Origin: Karalla daura
Lineage: Eukaryota > Chordata > Actinopteri > Chaetodontiformes > Leiognathidae
Length of the DNA: 64,000 nucleotides
Direction: 5' to 3'
NCBI GenBank assembly: GCA_029224185.1
Contig: CM055191.1
Span: 13,517,188-13,581,187 of the forward strand
Shown here in pieces: positions 23,061-37,448 of the stretch. The position numbers and the translations under genes are program-made. Each line of letters opens with the position of its first letter. The first letter of the stretch is position 1. A model generated the notes under the pieces. That model saw only the letters and a list, made by a program, of their open reading frames with translations. It was not told where the DNA came from and did not search any database.

Positions 23061-26000
23061 GACAGCGGAAGGAAGGTAAAGTTAAATGAGAGTGAATTAG
23101 GAAGGAGGAATTAGGAGGCCACTTATTGAATTTTTTTTTTTACTGAACGCCATCTTACATAAATTTGGAGGAAAGCTGGACAAGATGGACGTGATGGAGC
23201 TGCTGGTGGTGGTAGAAAAGGAAAGGTTTGAGAATCTGTAACCAGAAAAGACAAGAAAAAGGGGCTAAATCGTAATAAATCTGATTAAACTCTTAGTTTA
23301 AGTATTACAATTACGATTCTCCACCTCAAAGCTACTGTATAACATCAACTCACCTCCATGTTGGATTTAAAGTCCTATTTTTCCTTAAAAATGTATAAGT
23401 GGGTCAACTCCACTCCTCCTGTTTTTATTCTCCTGTTTTTATTAAAAAGTTTTTCCTTTTTCTCCAGTTACTTTCTTCATTCAGTTTTTTTCCCTTCTTC
23501 TTCTTCTTGTTTCAACTTCTGAAGAGTTAATATACACAAACTATTACACGGGCCATAGAGGCCGCATTGTTCCGCACGGTGGATATATATATTGCAAACT
23601 TTCACATGACTGTAATTGCGCTCAATTATCTGCGCAGTTTTGATTATAAACCCTGTGGACGGCGCAGGGATCATCCATTTTATGATGCTCCTGAAGCAAC
23701 AAATGACGAGGGGTCGACGCAGTTGACTTTGGAACATTTTCAGCCTCGAAATTAGCCTCAAAAATTCAAACATGCCCTCCTGTCCCCTCCAGAAAAGTGG
23801 GGCGAAAGATAAAAAAAACCCAATCGGAGGCTGCGCAGGTTAACTGGGATTATTGAAAGTGGTTTGACTGTGTGCCCACAGTGTGGATAAGACGCAGATA
23901 TTGAAACAGGTTCATCACTTTGCTGCGGTTACATAATAAGAACCTGAGTGTGTTGAACCCTGGGACTCTCCATTAACATGCAGTGCGCACCGGGAGCATA
24001 AATTTCATTTGAATTTCAAATTTAATAACGCGGGAGGTTTTTAATCATCCGCACTTTTATTTGTTTGATATTAACATGCTTATTGACCGGCTCTGTTGAC
24101 CAGCTTGGTCATTACAGGACAGGGAAAAGTTAATTAAAACGACCAGGGATTATTCATCACATCATCTGCCCTAACCCATGTCGCTTCCTTTATTACACAG
24201 CGTGATAGATGGAGCGGCTGATTAATTCCTGTGTTTCTAGGATTGGACAACAGCTCTTTTTGGATTAATTTACGCTGCTTTTACCTCCACGTGGCAAGAC
24301 GAAACAGTAGGGAAAAAACTAAAAGACACAACATTATCTTTAATTATCATTACTCGCCCAGCACACGTCTAATTTTTAATAGATATTTAGAGACGATTTT
24401 AACAATTTTATCATCAGATAGGATTCTCCCAACACGTGTATATCAATCTAACTGGTCGATTTAATTATTTTAGTGCACCATAAACCACATGTGTGTATCT
24501 ATCTATGCGTGTCTGTGAGTGTGTGTGTGAAAGCAAGGACATTCAGATTTTAAGATAATCGGGAGGGTGAGAGAAAATAACACACACACACACACACACT
24601 CACAATCACACGCACGCACACGCACTCACTTGTCTTATTGACGCCGCAGATACGAAATCGACCCATTTCATGCCGGCGCCTTGATTTTTTCTTTTTATTT
24701 CCAGCAATCATGCAAACTGTCTAAAAGTCGCAGTAAAAAGCAGAAGGGCGAATAAAAAAAACGTCTCACGTACCGTGCACCTCGGCTCCGCCGCGCAGGG
24801 ATTGACCCTCGACGTGTTTTGCTGTGTGCAGAGTAAAACCTCTGCTGCAGCCGCAGCCAGATACATGTAACTCTGCCTATTCAATCAGGAATAACTTCTC
24901 CCCCATCTCTCTCTCCCTCCACAAGCCACCCCTAGCATGCCTGCAAACCTGCACACGCTATTATTGTTATTAGTATTATTTCACCATGAAGCAGTTTGAA
25001 ACACCTGTGAGACCCATTCCCCCTGCATGCCTGGTGCGCAATAGTGATTTTACGCATTTGGAAGAGCGCATGTTGGCCTCTGGTGACAAATTACCCACAA
25101 GACTGATGTCAGAGGTCACTGTGATAACACCCCGACAGGAAACGTTTTCCTGCAGTAGCTGCCTAGCACATTTTTTCTTTTTCTTTTTTTTCTTTCTTTT
25201 TTTTAAAAATCCACACTCACTGAAAAATCAGATTTATTCCAGGCTTTTGTTGCCTGTTGCGTCCATCCAGGTTCATATGGTGGTGCACAGGTTGCTCTTA
25301 ACGCAAGGCTGTAACTGTAAGCCGCGTTGAACAGATGTCCCCATTGAAGGCTTTCTTGGGCTATATTACCATCATGAAATCAAACTCAAAAACCTGTCCC
25401 TTTCGCCACCATAATGACCGAGTTATTCTGGGCCGCTGAGCACGAACAAAGTGTGTTCAATATTGCGTGCTGCAGAATCACTGCGCTGCAAACACAGGAG
25501 AGGAGGATGGAGTCAAAGCAGAGATGCAGAAATACACTTTAACGTGGAGGCTTTTTTTTTTTTTTTACAAAGCATAGTGTATAGGCCGCCCTACCCGAGG
25601 TGTTCCAGGAAGAAACCCCCAGGGTAATCACTTGTGGCTCTTAGTAGGAGGTAGAAGACAGGTTGCGCTCTGTGTATTCCACTACAGCTTACAAAATACA
25701 TACATGCAAAAGACATTTGTGACATATTTCTCAATGTAAGTATCATAGGTATTTTGAGTTGCTCTAAAATTGTCCAAACAGTATAAATGTGACACACATG
25801 ATTCTCAATTATTTGCTATATCTCACTTCATAACCATGGAAAGGTCAATATGTCATTTTGTGTAGGAAATAACCATGTATTGTTGATTAATTCTTTCACG
25901 TATTCCAACAATGTAACTGTGTTCTGATTTGATTGAAATAGATCTACATATGACTATATTTTCTAATATTTGAATCTATATAATTCATTACCTACCGACA

Positions 26001-26080
26001 TTGCTTTAAAATGCTTTAAAGTCATTTTTTTCTGTTGATATTTCTACATCTTATTACAGTGCATTGAGTTTTTTAATTTA
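23061..26080. other. sp8 upstream non-coding region
   Basis: No gene recognised. AT-rich, with TAAT/ATTA words, a CA tract at about 24582-24600 and poly-T runs at about 25170-25205 and 25552-25567. It is likely cis-regulatory or neutral spacer upstream of sp8; this is inference. Confidence 0.5.
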
Positions 26081-26310
<230 letters not shown>

Positions 26311-29300
26311 GTTAGATGCTACTTTTTCTGTGAAATTGTTGTCAGAATGTCTTATCAAAATATTGTCCCACTGTGTGTAAGCCGTGTGCAGTTAAGTATG
26401 CAGAGCGTAGAGCGAGAGAGAAGGCTCTGTTGGTTGTTGTCTTCTCTGTTCACCAGGAGGTTGGAGAGAGCAGATGTCCGTCTGCGCCGTGAGCTGCCAA
26501 GTGGGTCCGGAGCGGGGCAGCCGCAGACACAAGGGCCCAAATGGTGTGACAAAAGATGTGCAGGAAGCCCCTCTTCGCCTGGGTGAGCCGCAGAGAGGGT
26601 CTCCCCTCTTTGCCAGCCTGCAGGGACACTCGCAGCACGAGCCAGAGTGGTGGCAGCAGAGCCATGTGTTACCGGCCGGGCTGCACGGTACACCCACACC
26701 CACGTTCACACAAACATAAACACACATGCATATGCAGGAATGTGCAAATACAGGCAGCCCCATCCTCCACAGCCATCAGAAAACACTCTCGCACCTGCAC
26801 CAGGCACTCTGAGTGAAGCATTAAAGCCGTCGTATGGATAGACAGTCGAATATTCATCTGACTGTCTGTCTATCTATCTATCTTTTTTCCTTGGCCCATG
26901 AGGTCATGAAATGTGGCTGAAAAGGCCTTGAAAGTGTTCCAAGCACAGGTGTGCAGCGCGGCCAGTGCTGAAGGGGTGCACTGAACCATAAACAATGATA
27001 TAAATGTCTGGCAAATAAAATGGCTAGTTAACAATCTTTTGACTGCTCTAACCTCTCAGCCTTTGTCGGGTATCGATCAGCCAGCTGTTCCTGGCTTTGT
27101 CTGCCGGGACCGGAGCCTCTGGTTCCTCTGGGGATGAATGGAGAGGGCCGGCAAAGAAAAAAAAAACCAAAACTCCTCAGTTCTCTGAAGTTGTGCCCTG
27201 TTGGGAGCAAGAAAGGAAAAGAAAAGAAAAATCAAAACAGGACCAAGTTCATCACCTCCTGTAGGACAGCATTTATATATTTGTTGCACACATAAAGGTT
27301 TAAAGCTTTAACTCAAAGTTGCTTACATTCAACAAGCCGGGTTGTGGCTTCTTTGTTCACAGTTGCCGTGTTGTTGGTTTACATGGAAACCATGTAAATG
27401 GTAATTTAGATGGGCATAATTTGTCTCCCTATATTAAGATAATTGTATGTTAAATAACGAACATCCTCAGAATTGCGGTGGGTGTCATGTGATGGGTCTC
27501 GTCACGTAAATACGTGCAGACAGGGTGCTAATGGTCCGTCTCAGCACCTGTCAGTCACAGAGCAGCAGCAGTGACATTGTCTGACCACAGTGCAGCAGTT
27601 ATTTAATGGCTGCCAGTGCTGCCAGTGCTGCCATCCTGCGAAAACTGTGTCTCTCACCGAAAACTCTGTTTCAAAACGAAACCGGTTGCATAATTAAACT
27701 AGGCCCGTGTTGGGAAGCCTCTGTATTTCCCAGGGCCCTTGTTTGCCAGACTGTGGTGACAGATTACAGCGTTTCAAACACAGGCTGTTTATGATAAACA
27801 CAGATAACAGTGCATTTTGCCGCCATTTGGCTTGACTGCTGCATCTGTGGGCCACGGGGTCTTCTTATTGACATTCACCGAGACCAACATTGCACTTTGT
27901 CAGTGTGAGCGGCAGTCTAAGAGACAGGCGGGCGAGCCAGTCATACAAAGTGAAGTACTTAGGATTAGCCCTGGCTCTTCAAGTTTCAGTAATTATCCTC
28001 CTGGAGGCATTCTTGCTGTGTTGGATAATAATGGAAGTCCGGGTGCACGCCTGTCACCTCTCAAGTGTGGGTGGAGGAAGCCAACGAGAGGCACAGGACA
28101 GAGAAATGTTTGCTTTTCTGTTATGTCATCGCAGGAGCACAACAGCCAGACAAGCTTGTGCTGTTTCCCCGAGCGGAGAAGAGAAGCGGAGGAGAAGAAG
28201 AACGCCGCTGTTTCTCCCGCTCAACATGTAACACGCAACCTGGAATCCGCTCAGCCACGGATGTGATAATGAAACATGTCTCCAAAGGTGATAATATGTT
28301 CTGAGATCACATGTAATTACCGAGTGTCAGGCATGTGTTTTTGATAAACAAATCTGTTAGAACGCACCGTTGCCTTATTTGTTGAGAGTGAGTGTCATCT
28401 GATTGGCGTTGATTACATTTGTGAGATGCACAAATATGCAATCTCTCGTCTCGCTCCCGTCCCTGTCTTGCCAGGCATTCACACAGGAAGAGTAACTTTG
28501 TTTTCTCCCCCCAATAGAGGTGTGTTGCCTCTGTTTATAAACCACATTATCCTTAAAATTTCCTTTGAGAGCGTGTTGAAATAACAGAAAGGCCCTTATA
28601 TGCAGCATCAAACACAAAGCTTTAATTAAGAGTCCGTCCGATTTCCCAGGGGGGAGATTGTCTCCTTCCATTAACTTAGTTTATCATATAATAAAGAGGT
28701 TGCCTTGTCCTTCCCTACCCAGACAATTGGTTTTAATCAGCCAGCAGGTCTTTCATGGCTGATAATTTATGCTAAATTGACAAGGGTGGAGGATATCACA
28801 GAAAATCATTATGACAGGGCTCAGGTCACTGCCTGTCACCATCTTGTTTTAGCCTGTCCACTGACAACCATGAAATTCAGCAACCAGACCACCCTCCATC
28901 TTCAAAATAGTGTCTGTTTCGAGCATACTTGATACACCGTGTGAAAGTACATAGCTGTGATTTTATATTTATATTATCTCATGAAAAATAACAACACAAC
29001 AGAGCAACTTGCCACTGAAAAATAAATCGATGTCCTGCTTTTAAAAGGAGAGTAAAGTGAAACAACAGGTTAGACTCCTGATAAAAAATTCATTAATGTT
29101 GTGTAAAACCGAATTGCCACAGTGACGGATTAACCACAAAGAGATTATTTCTGGTGTCCAGAAGTATCTGTTTTGACTTTGGCTTTTAAGTGCGGGCTGT
29201 GCAAGTGTGAGACTACAAATTGTGATTTGAAGGAAAGAGGAGGGGGGTGGATGGGTGAGGGGGTGGTGGTGGTGGGGTGAGGCAGATGCAGGATGAGCAC

Positions 29301-30402
29301 GAGGAGGAAGCTGGGACACACTTCTCGCCTTGCAATTTAATCACTGTATACCCAGGGAAGTATTGACAGTTGTCCTGTGGAAGCTATTAAAGTTGCTGTC
29401 CAAGGTTAAATGAAATTGCAGTTTATCAAGGCAGCATTGAGAAAATAAGGGAATCTGTTCATGGCTGTTGATTAATGTGGAGCGTGATCAACACAAGGGG
29501 TTCATTAAGCTATACATCACCAGGGTAATTTAACATGTCATGGCGCCTGCTGTTGCTCCCCTTCACACGTTTTGTGCATTGTGTACATTCGCGGTATATG
29601 TGCTGAAATCGAGAGCTCTGACCTCCCGTCTCGTGCCTGTGCGCCTTTGTGTCTGCATGATCAAACTTAAAAAAAAAAAAAGAAAAAAAAAGAAAAATCC
29701 CTCCTGTTATCACTGTAAACCACATCACACACAATCTGGCTCCAGATACATCCCTTATGTGTGCTGTGAGGGCATAATATAAACATGGCACCCCTCACTC
29801 AGAATCAGAGCTGCTTTATTATTTACCAGAACTGTTTTGTTTCTGCTCCCGGTCATCATCTGTTCTTATCCTTTTTATCGGTGCATGGCTCATCTCATCA
29901 CGCCGCTGATTTGATCACTTGTAGTTGCACAGCAGCTGAGGAGCATACAGAGAGGTATGCTAATCAGGCCTGGGACCTGGAGCTTTTTTTTTTTTTTTTT
30001 TTGCCCCGTGGATTTGTTTACTGGTGATAATTGATGGTGCTTGAGGGACAGGCGTGAGTCGGACATGAATCACAGGCGACAGGGCTCATGATAAGGAGCT
30101 GAAAGTCGTCTGTAATTAAGCCGGGCACTAGAGACCAATTGTTTGTAGAATGATTTGGTCGGGGCTAATTGACACTAATTGTTTAATCAGATTTTCTTCC
30201 CCTCCGTACTACAAGCAAGTGTGCTCGAGAAGCACCTCTCTCAACAATGCAGACATGGAGCCCTTCTCTGGGTACGAGATTGTTGAGCAGGAGGCTGAGC
30301 TTGATGGTTTTGGATGTCTGCTCAAACGCTGCACAACTGCTGTTTGCTCGGGTCCGTGCAGCTACATCTTATCCCTTACATTTTAGATGTATGTATAACT
30401 GA
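26311..30402. other. gene-free upstream desert, part 1
   Basis: Scattered open frames, including a 149-codon frame at 27817-28266, lack domain similarity or splice context. Several stretches contain homeodomain-like core words. A GT-rich mixed run lies at about 29250-29280 and poly-A/poly-T runs at 29669-29695 and 29984-30002. No gene is supported. Confidence 0.5.
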
Positions 30403-31046
30403 AGCAACATGGTGGCTTGGTGATAACAGCTGTGGCCTTGTAGCAAGAAGGTCCTTGGTGACCTAGTTTAGAGGAGATATATTAACCTTAGGAGAAGGGT
30501 AAGGGGAAGAAAAATGGAAGTAATAGGTTTACTTATTATATGCCAATAACATGGAGAAGCAATTTTTCTTCACGATAAGGACAATTATAACTGCCTGTGT
30601 CAACAAAATTGAACATAATTAACTGACACTTAACTGCAATCTATCCTTTTACTCATCGTGTTGATGATATAATTATCTTGCACATAATATGCTATTTTCA
30701 TGTGGATTTTTTTTTCTTGTATTTTACCTCTACTTTCTTTCTTGTAACTCTTGCTTGCTGGCCTACAGTGGTCAGGATCAACTGTGACAACACAGTAACC
30801 ATCTGCCCTTCTGTCTGGAGTTTGCTTGTTCTCAACGTGTCTGTGTGCATTTTCTCTGCATGCTCAGTCCAAAAATATGCAAGTTTATTTTGTCTAGAGA
30901 CTCTAAACTGCCCCTAGGTGTACGTCGGAGTAAATAGACAGAAGTGCGATGTTCCTATCCATGTTGTATTCCCTGCCCTAGTCTCATGTGCGCTGAGGTA
31001 GCTCCATGACACCAGTGGATACTGAGACGGTAAGAAAATGGATGAC
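30403..31046. repeat. teleost dispersed repeat, head and body split by about 300 bp
   Basis: The head ('tggtggcttggtgataacagctgtggccttgtagcaagaaggtcc') lies at about 30408-30455. The body ('ctgtctggagtttgcttgttctc...tccaaaaatatgcaag...gactctaaactgcccctaggtg...aaaatggatgacc') lies at about 30811-31046. It is the same family as at 13.6 kb but reverse-complemented. The AT-rich block between the parts may be a later insertion or decay. Confidence 0.6.
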
Positions 31047-31768
31047 CGCATAATATTAGTCACTGAGATTAACCGTCTGGTTGACGGCTGTCTGATAGCT
31101 TTCTGTTACGAATGGTGACATCACCCCAAAGTCTTTTTGGATGAGGAGGAGTTTACGGGTGCACACAGTTGCCTCATACTGTCCTATCATAGCGGTGGGG
31201 TTGAACAGAGCAGATTTATGACTTTTGGGCAAGGCTCGTAAATTAGCGCAGTAGTACCCATGATCCTCCCACACCCCTGTCCTGTTTCGTGTTGCCCTGT
31301 CCGGGGTATGATGGCACAACAGCTGGTTTTGTACTCTGTTGCAGAGTTACAATGCAGATGATTGCGATGGGAGAGTGTTTCTGGAAGAATGAAATGCAAT
31401 TGTTTTTTAATACCACTAATACTTTATGAATCTGGGTTAGCGTCAAAGCCACAAAAAAGGTTTATGGCTCATTTACCACAACTGTGATACCAAACTACTT
31501 GATATCAGCCCATAGAGCTCACAGACGTAAAGGGTGTAGAACCTGTGACCAGTGAACATCTGCTATGTCTCATCCTGTCTAGTGGTTCACAGAGACACTA
31601 TCAGAGAACACAAGGGTTAAAATTGTGCCTCTGGGGGCAATGAGGAAAGTTTTGTGGCGGTGGTTTTGTGGAGTACATGAGTATATGAGTAGATGTTCCA
31701 GAGTTGCATATTGCAAGTAGCTGTATTCCAATATAGATACAATTTAAATAGATGGAAATGAGAATATA

Positions 31769-31812
31769 ATTACATTACATTACATTACATTAATTACATT
31801 ACATTACATTAC
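31769..31812. repeat. (ATTAC)n pentanucleotide run
   Basis: Eight or so ATTAC units with one phase break. Runs like this often follow the tails of fish SINE-like repeats, but no repeat body is evident next to it. Confidence 0.85.
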
Positions 31813-33123
31813 TGGTTAATTTATTGCTCAGCACAAAGTCTTGACCTTCTAGATTATTGTCCGGTGTGATCGACTGTTTGTTGCAAAAACTCTCGTGATT
31901 GTGATGTTTTTCTTTTGGCTTTTCTCAATATGGAACATTACTATCGTTCAGTTTATCATTTAGTTTATTTTAGCTGATCGTGAAAGCGTACAGATGTGAA
32001 ATTCAAAAGCAAGCTAAAATCCAGTCATACATTTAGTCACTTTACAGAATTGCTCTATCTACACAGCAACTGAGGTTCTTTTTACAATAAAATAACAAAA
32101 AAAATCAGTCTACACAGAGTCTCTCAAAGCACACACTGTAAAGTCGAGGCAAACAAATAATTACATTGGCAGATGACTTGATGTTGGTGTTTTATCATCA
32201 ACAGTCAGAGTGAAGACATGTTATAAGTTGAGGCTGAGGCACATGTGCAGAGCTGTTTTAGCAAGATTAAACGATGAAACAGAGCAGATAATTAGAGACA
32301 AGTCTTCCTTCTCCATCTGATTAAATCCTGCAAGTCTGAGTAACGAGCTGGCGATGGGTGGAGCCGAACACATGAACATGAGATCTAACATCATTACATT
32401 TAACGGCAATTAAACCTGTAGCTTTTTTAATTAATGCGAAGCATGATGGGAAATTAATGGTTATTACTCTGGGGCCAGCAGAGGGGAACATTGGATGTTG
32501 CCTTACCTAATGTAAACCACACCAAGCAAGAAAAAAAAAACATGAAAGATGGACAATCCTGTGGCGTTCACATTCAGCTGGTTATGAAAAAGTTAAAGGT
32601 GTATTTTAACCATTTTACAATAACAAATTCATTTTACTCAAGAATTTGTTACAGTTCATGACAGGCCTAAGAAAACCTGATTCAGTTCATCCAAATGATC
32701 AAAACAGATGATCACTTACTTACTGTATAATACTGTACATTACAATGGAGGTGAATGGACTTTCGGGGGCTGTTGATAATGAAAAATTGTGTTTTAAGAT
32801 TCAAGCAGCCTGTCTGCCTCCATTACTCCAGATTACACCACATTGCACACTGTCAGCAGTTGGAACAGTGGAGTATCATGTGGGTACAACGACAGTCTAA
32901 TTAAAACTGTCCACGGGGTGTTGTACACATTATCCTGAGCAAAGCTAAATATCCAACCCTTAACACAAGACTGATTTGACTGAAATGTTACAAGCACCGC
33001 AAATGGGATTAAATCCCCCTCGTTTATACTACAGTGCTGGTCCCGGGCTCATGCTTTGTTTTGAACTGTTATGTCTGTTACAAATGGTTGTGGCCCTGGA
33101 AAACTAGTTCCAGAGTTGCATTA

Positions 33124-33155
33124 CTTCTTTGCTGGGCTACAACCCAGCAAAGAAG
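33124..33155. repeat. perfect 13-bp inverted repeat with 6-nt loop
   Basis: CTTCTTTGCTGGG (33124-33136), loop CTACAA, CCCAGCAAAGAAG (33143-33155). The arms are exactly complementary. The flanks contain repeated GGAACCA-like words (to about 33306), which may mean a decayed MITE. Confidence 0.9.
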
Positions 33156-36100
33156 CAGCTAAAGGAGCCGAAGACAGACTTTAGGGACTTAAGGGAAAAC
33201 AGGAACAGGCAGAAGTCTGTATAAAGTGACGTAATGATGTGGCTCTTGAACAGTGGAAAAGCAAATCAAACCAGCACTGGAACCACCCTGGAACCAGCAA
33301 TGGAACCTTTACTGCTTTACTGCAGGTGCATACACCAAACATGTGATGGCTGTATAAAACACACAGCTATATAATGCACCAACGCACCTGAAACCAACAT
33401 AAAAACCAAGAAGAAGCAGGAAAATAACATTGCTAATAACCAATAATAATAATAATAATCACTGCATAATAACAAGCAATCATGATCCAGTGTATTAACA
33501 TGTAATGCAACTCTGATGGGATTCATTCTATAGGTATACAAATTGTTTCAATTAGTGCAACATGGTAATTGCAGAGACCCTTAAATAATTTGTTTCTGAA
33601 TCTGCAAGAGCAACATTTTTTGCAGTCTGAGTTAGTTGCACATATGTGTACAGAGCCTTTTACACCAAAAACTCACTCAGTGACTGTGATTTATCAGCTG
33701 GATCAAACTCAAATGAAAGTATTGTTTTCACCCTGAGTTGAAAACTTCCCATTCTTGTTTTTTGTGTGTTACACATTATCCACATTCCAATTAGCATTTA
33801 TCTTCCCTGTGTCGCTTTTCAATAAAGTTTTCTGATTTATTGTGGAAGGGTGCCTTTACTTTGTGCTAATAATTGGATGCTATTGAAAGGATGAGTTTCA
33901 TTGATTTTGTGGATGACTGGGAGCATTACTGGCCCAGACCATAGATTGTCAGCAAGGTCTGTGTTGAGCCGGGATCGATGCCGGTGAATCTTCCCCTCTG
34001 GTTTTTATTTACTTCTGTCTCCATTGATTGAAACATGCAATAGTTCAGGGGCTATTATCACACTGACGCTAAGTTTCTCTGTCTCCCACTGAAGTAGCTC
34101 CCTCTGTTCCTCTGCAATATCTCACTCTAGCAAGTGCTCCCATCTTTCCCTTTCTAACTAATGAGTTAAGAGTATTGCTATGACCTGTAAGCATCAATCA
34201 TTGAGAAAGAGGGAGACAGTGACTAACTGCACCAGCGGGAGAGGCTCGAAATGAAATGAAAAGTGTACAATAAAAGAAACATCCAGCTCGGTGTTTGTCA
34301 CAGAATAAATAATGGAAGAAATGAAGTTAGATAATCACCAAATGATTGCTGGTTTGTCAATTCATGGTAAATCATCTCATATAAGTAGAAAAAGCTAAAT
34401 TGTCTCAATTAACGGAGGGTGACTAATAACACCCCGAGACTTCAGCTGTAAACAGACAGACAAAGAGGCAGAAAGTTTTTTGTTTGCTCATTGTGAATTC
34501 AGTGGCGTGCTCTTAATCCAATTTAGTGCTCTTCCAGTCTGAAAAAAGCAATGAATCTCTATTCAACTGTTAAAATTAAACTTCTTTCAAACGGATAAGT
34601 TGCACAATCCACCTTGTGGTAGCTGCCGCGCTAGATTCCTCCCACAATACAACATAGAGATGCTCCAGCGTGAGCGTCCCGTCCAGCGTTTACATATCTT
34701 ATTTCCAGACAAGACAGCAGAAAGGTCAGCATCCTATCCAACTGGGACTGCCATGATTGAATGTAATCAGTATGTACTTGTTATTCTGAGTGCCGGGCCT
34801 TTCTTTTATTTGCTGGCCCAGAAGTTAATTTCCCTGGTGACCTTTGTGTAATAAAACAGTATTATCTGTTTCTGGAGCCACAACAAGGAAGCAAATTAGC
34901 TTCCTCAGCTGTGTTTTCTTCCCAGAGAGACAGAGACAGAGATCAGTTATAAGTTTATTTACTTTAATTAGATTAAAGGTGCAGTAAAGGCATGCGTCTG
35001 TGTAGGCATCATCCCTTGTCTCCTTGCATTATCTGATTGTCCCGGCTAGTGAATTGGACAATGCTTATGCATTTCAGTGATTGTTCTCTCCATTCAGTCA
35101 ATGGAGACACTTGCATATTTCAGATAAGTGTTTTTTTCTTCTTCTTTTCCCCGTTTTTGTAGCATAACAGATCAATCTATTCTCTTTTTAAATGCTGGCA
35201 TGCGTCATTACTGGTTATTTTACCCCGGGCTGCTTATTGCCAATGTTTGGTTGGACAAATTGCGAGCATTTAAATAAAGGACACAATCGAGCCGTTGATT
35301 TCTCACACCTCTGCACGAACATATGCCACCTGATACTGTGGAATTCTCTAATCCTTCCCCTACTTTTAGTGGGAGTTTCCTTTTAAACTGGATCCTTTTT
35401 CTTTAAGAGCACTCAAACAAGTTCCAGTGAACACCTCACATTTCCTCTTCAGTCAATCAGTCTGTGCCAGTACATGTATGACTCTATGAGTCATGTGTGC
35501 TTTATGATTCAAGATTTTTTTTGTTATTGTACAGAGCATACAACACAATTCTACTGCAAACAAGACTCGATCCCTAAAATGTATGTAAAAGTCATACTAA
35601 AAACACTATGCATATGACAACATATCAGTGTATGTATGACTTTCACCACTATGGAAAATAATTACTCAATTCTGATTAATTGCCTCTCTAAACAGATTTC
35701 TGGGCCCTCTGTTTCAAACAAGTGTTGCTACTCTCAGATTTACCTCTAGGCGACAGAAGTACATGTGCACTTTGCTGATATGTTTCTTTTTTTTTTTTCC
35801 TCTAATATATCTCCTCTGGCTGTTGCAGTTTAGACTAAAGGTAAATGTGAGAGCTGTGAGCTGTGGAGGCCAAAGTGAATGCAATGCTTTACTGACCCGA
35901 GGAATCTCTTTTATTACGGGCTCTTTGTGCCTCTCCCTCCGCTGCTCTGTCAGGCCATTCAGACCCAGTGGCAGCCACCTACATTATATCCTGGATAGGC
36001 AGGACATTCATGCCTTTTTAACCCATTGTCCTTCCCCCTGGGGTGAGGGCCCAGAGCGGGATGTGAGAACCCCAGGCTGGGTATTGTGTCCCTCTGCGCT

Positions 36101-37380
36101 CTTCACACACCCGGCGGGGGACTTCCTTTCTGGTGTCACCGAAACCTGTGTGGTGTAATCCGCAGCTCCCCGCTGAGCAGGATGGGAAGGTTATTAAAAG
36201 TGCCTCTAATGTCTCGTTAATAAATCGCTTCCATTTTCCGCTTCATTTCTAAGTAATCGCGTTGGGAGTGTGGATAGGAAGGAATGTGTACCCGCTCCTG
36301 TGTTTTCAGTATCAAAGTGGCATAAGAATTAGCATGTCTTTTTATTGTCAGCGACACATATCAGCGGACGCCCGAGCACAGATCCATTAGAGATGTGACC
36401 CTCGCATTAAAGATCAAGTATGTGGACGGCTGTGTGTCGGGGTCAGCCTACAAGGTGTTGATGCCGCGGTGATTGCCGGAGGAGGGATTTTTAAACACGG
36501 CGAGTCCAGCCTGGAGGTTTGGGGTTAATGGTGTCTTATACTGCGACCCGCTGGATGCTGCGTTTAGGTCTCCTCTGGGGGTAGCTCTATAAAGCGGCAG
36601 AGGTCACTTCAGTTAGAGAGCTGCTGTGTTAAAGAGGTTAGAGAGCAGAGGTCCCCACAGCGTGGTATCACAAGCACTCTCCATGATGCGTTAAGGATGC
36701 TGATGCCTCTGATTGCCACAGCGGGACCCGCAGAGGTGAGGTTAGAGATGGCTCAGGACTGCCGGGGTAATCCCATTAACTGTGACTCCTGTAGCCCTCT
36801 CTCCCAGTGTGCGTGTGTGTGTGTGTGTTTCAGAAAGAGAGTCTGTCTGTGAAAGTGCAGGGGGGTGACCTAGAGACATTAGCCTGCCCCTGAGGTCAGA
36901 GGACAGGCAAAATTAAAATACACGTGAGTCATTTATCAAATATGAGCGCGTCTCCTGTTCTCAGCCTGGCGCTCACAGTGAGTAATTACCTGTCACAACT
37001 CCAAGTTTGTTATCGGTGACCACGTTCACTCATCTTTTCTCCCGGGCCGCAAACTTGTTAATATCTCACTTTTAATCTGTTTTGTTCTCTCCTGACTGAT
37101 CTTTCATCCTTCATTCCGGCGCAAATCAGCTCATAATTGTTTGTGACAACTTCTCAAGGGGTCCTGGCGGAGATGCCGCGTTTCCCACACAAAGTGTGGA
37201 GGGTGCTTTTCAGAGCAGCTTGTTGCTTGACAGTTGGAAATAAGAGTCACTTAGTGTGCGGGAAAAGTGAAAAATCCTCTCAACACAGTCAACACGAGGT
37301 TCGTCAGTTTCATGTGGCGGTTCACATCTCAGTCATTAGCTAAAGTAAGAGAATAAATAGCGACGCGGCTTCTAAGAACA

Positions 37381-37448
37381 ATGCAAATATGCCGGCTAAT
37401 TGGTCTCAATTATCGCATGTCTCATTTTGGTGCGCAACAATTAGCCGG
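37381..37448. promoter_or_regulatory. candidate enhancer core: POU octamer and inverted homeodomain sites
   Basis: ATGCAAAT at 37381-37388 is followed by CCGGCTAATTG (37392-37402) and its exact reverse complement CAATTAGCCGG (37438-37448). The arms contain LHX/HOX-type TAATTG cores, and another CAATTA lies between them. The arrangement resembles conserved developmental enhancers; function is inferred. Confidence 0.35.

Noticed and set aside
27817..28266. 149-codon plus-strand frame
   Set aside because: Composition and lack of similarity fit chance; competing frames of similar length overlap it.
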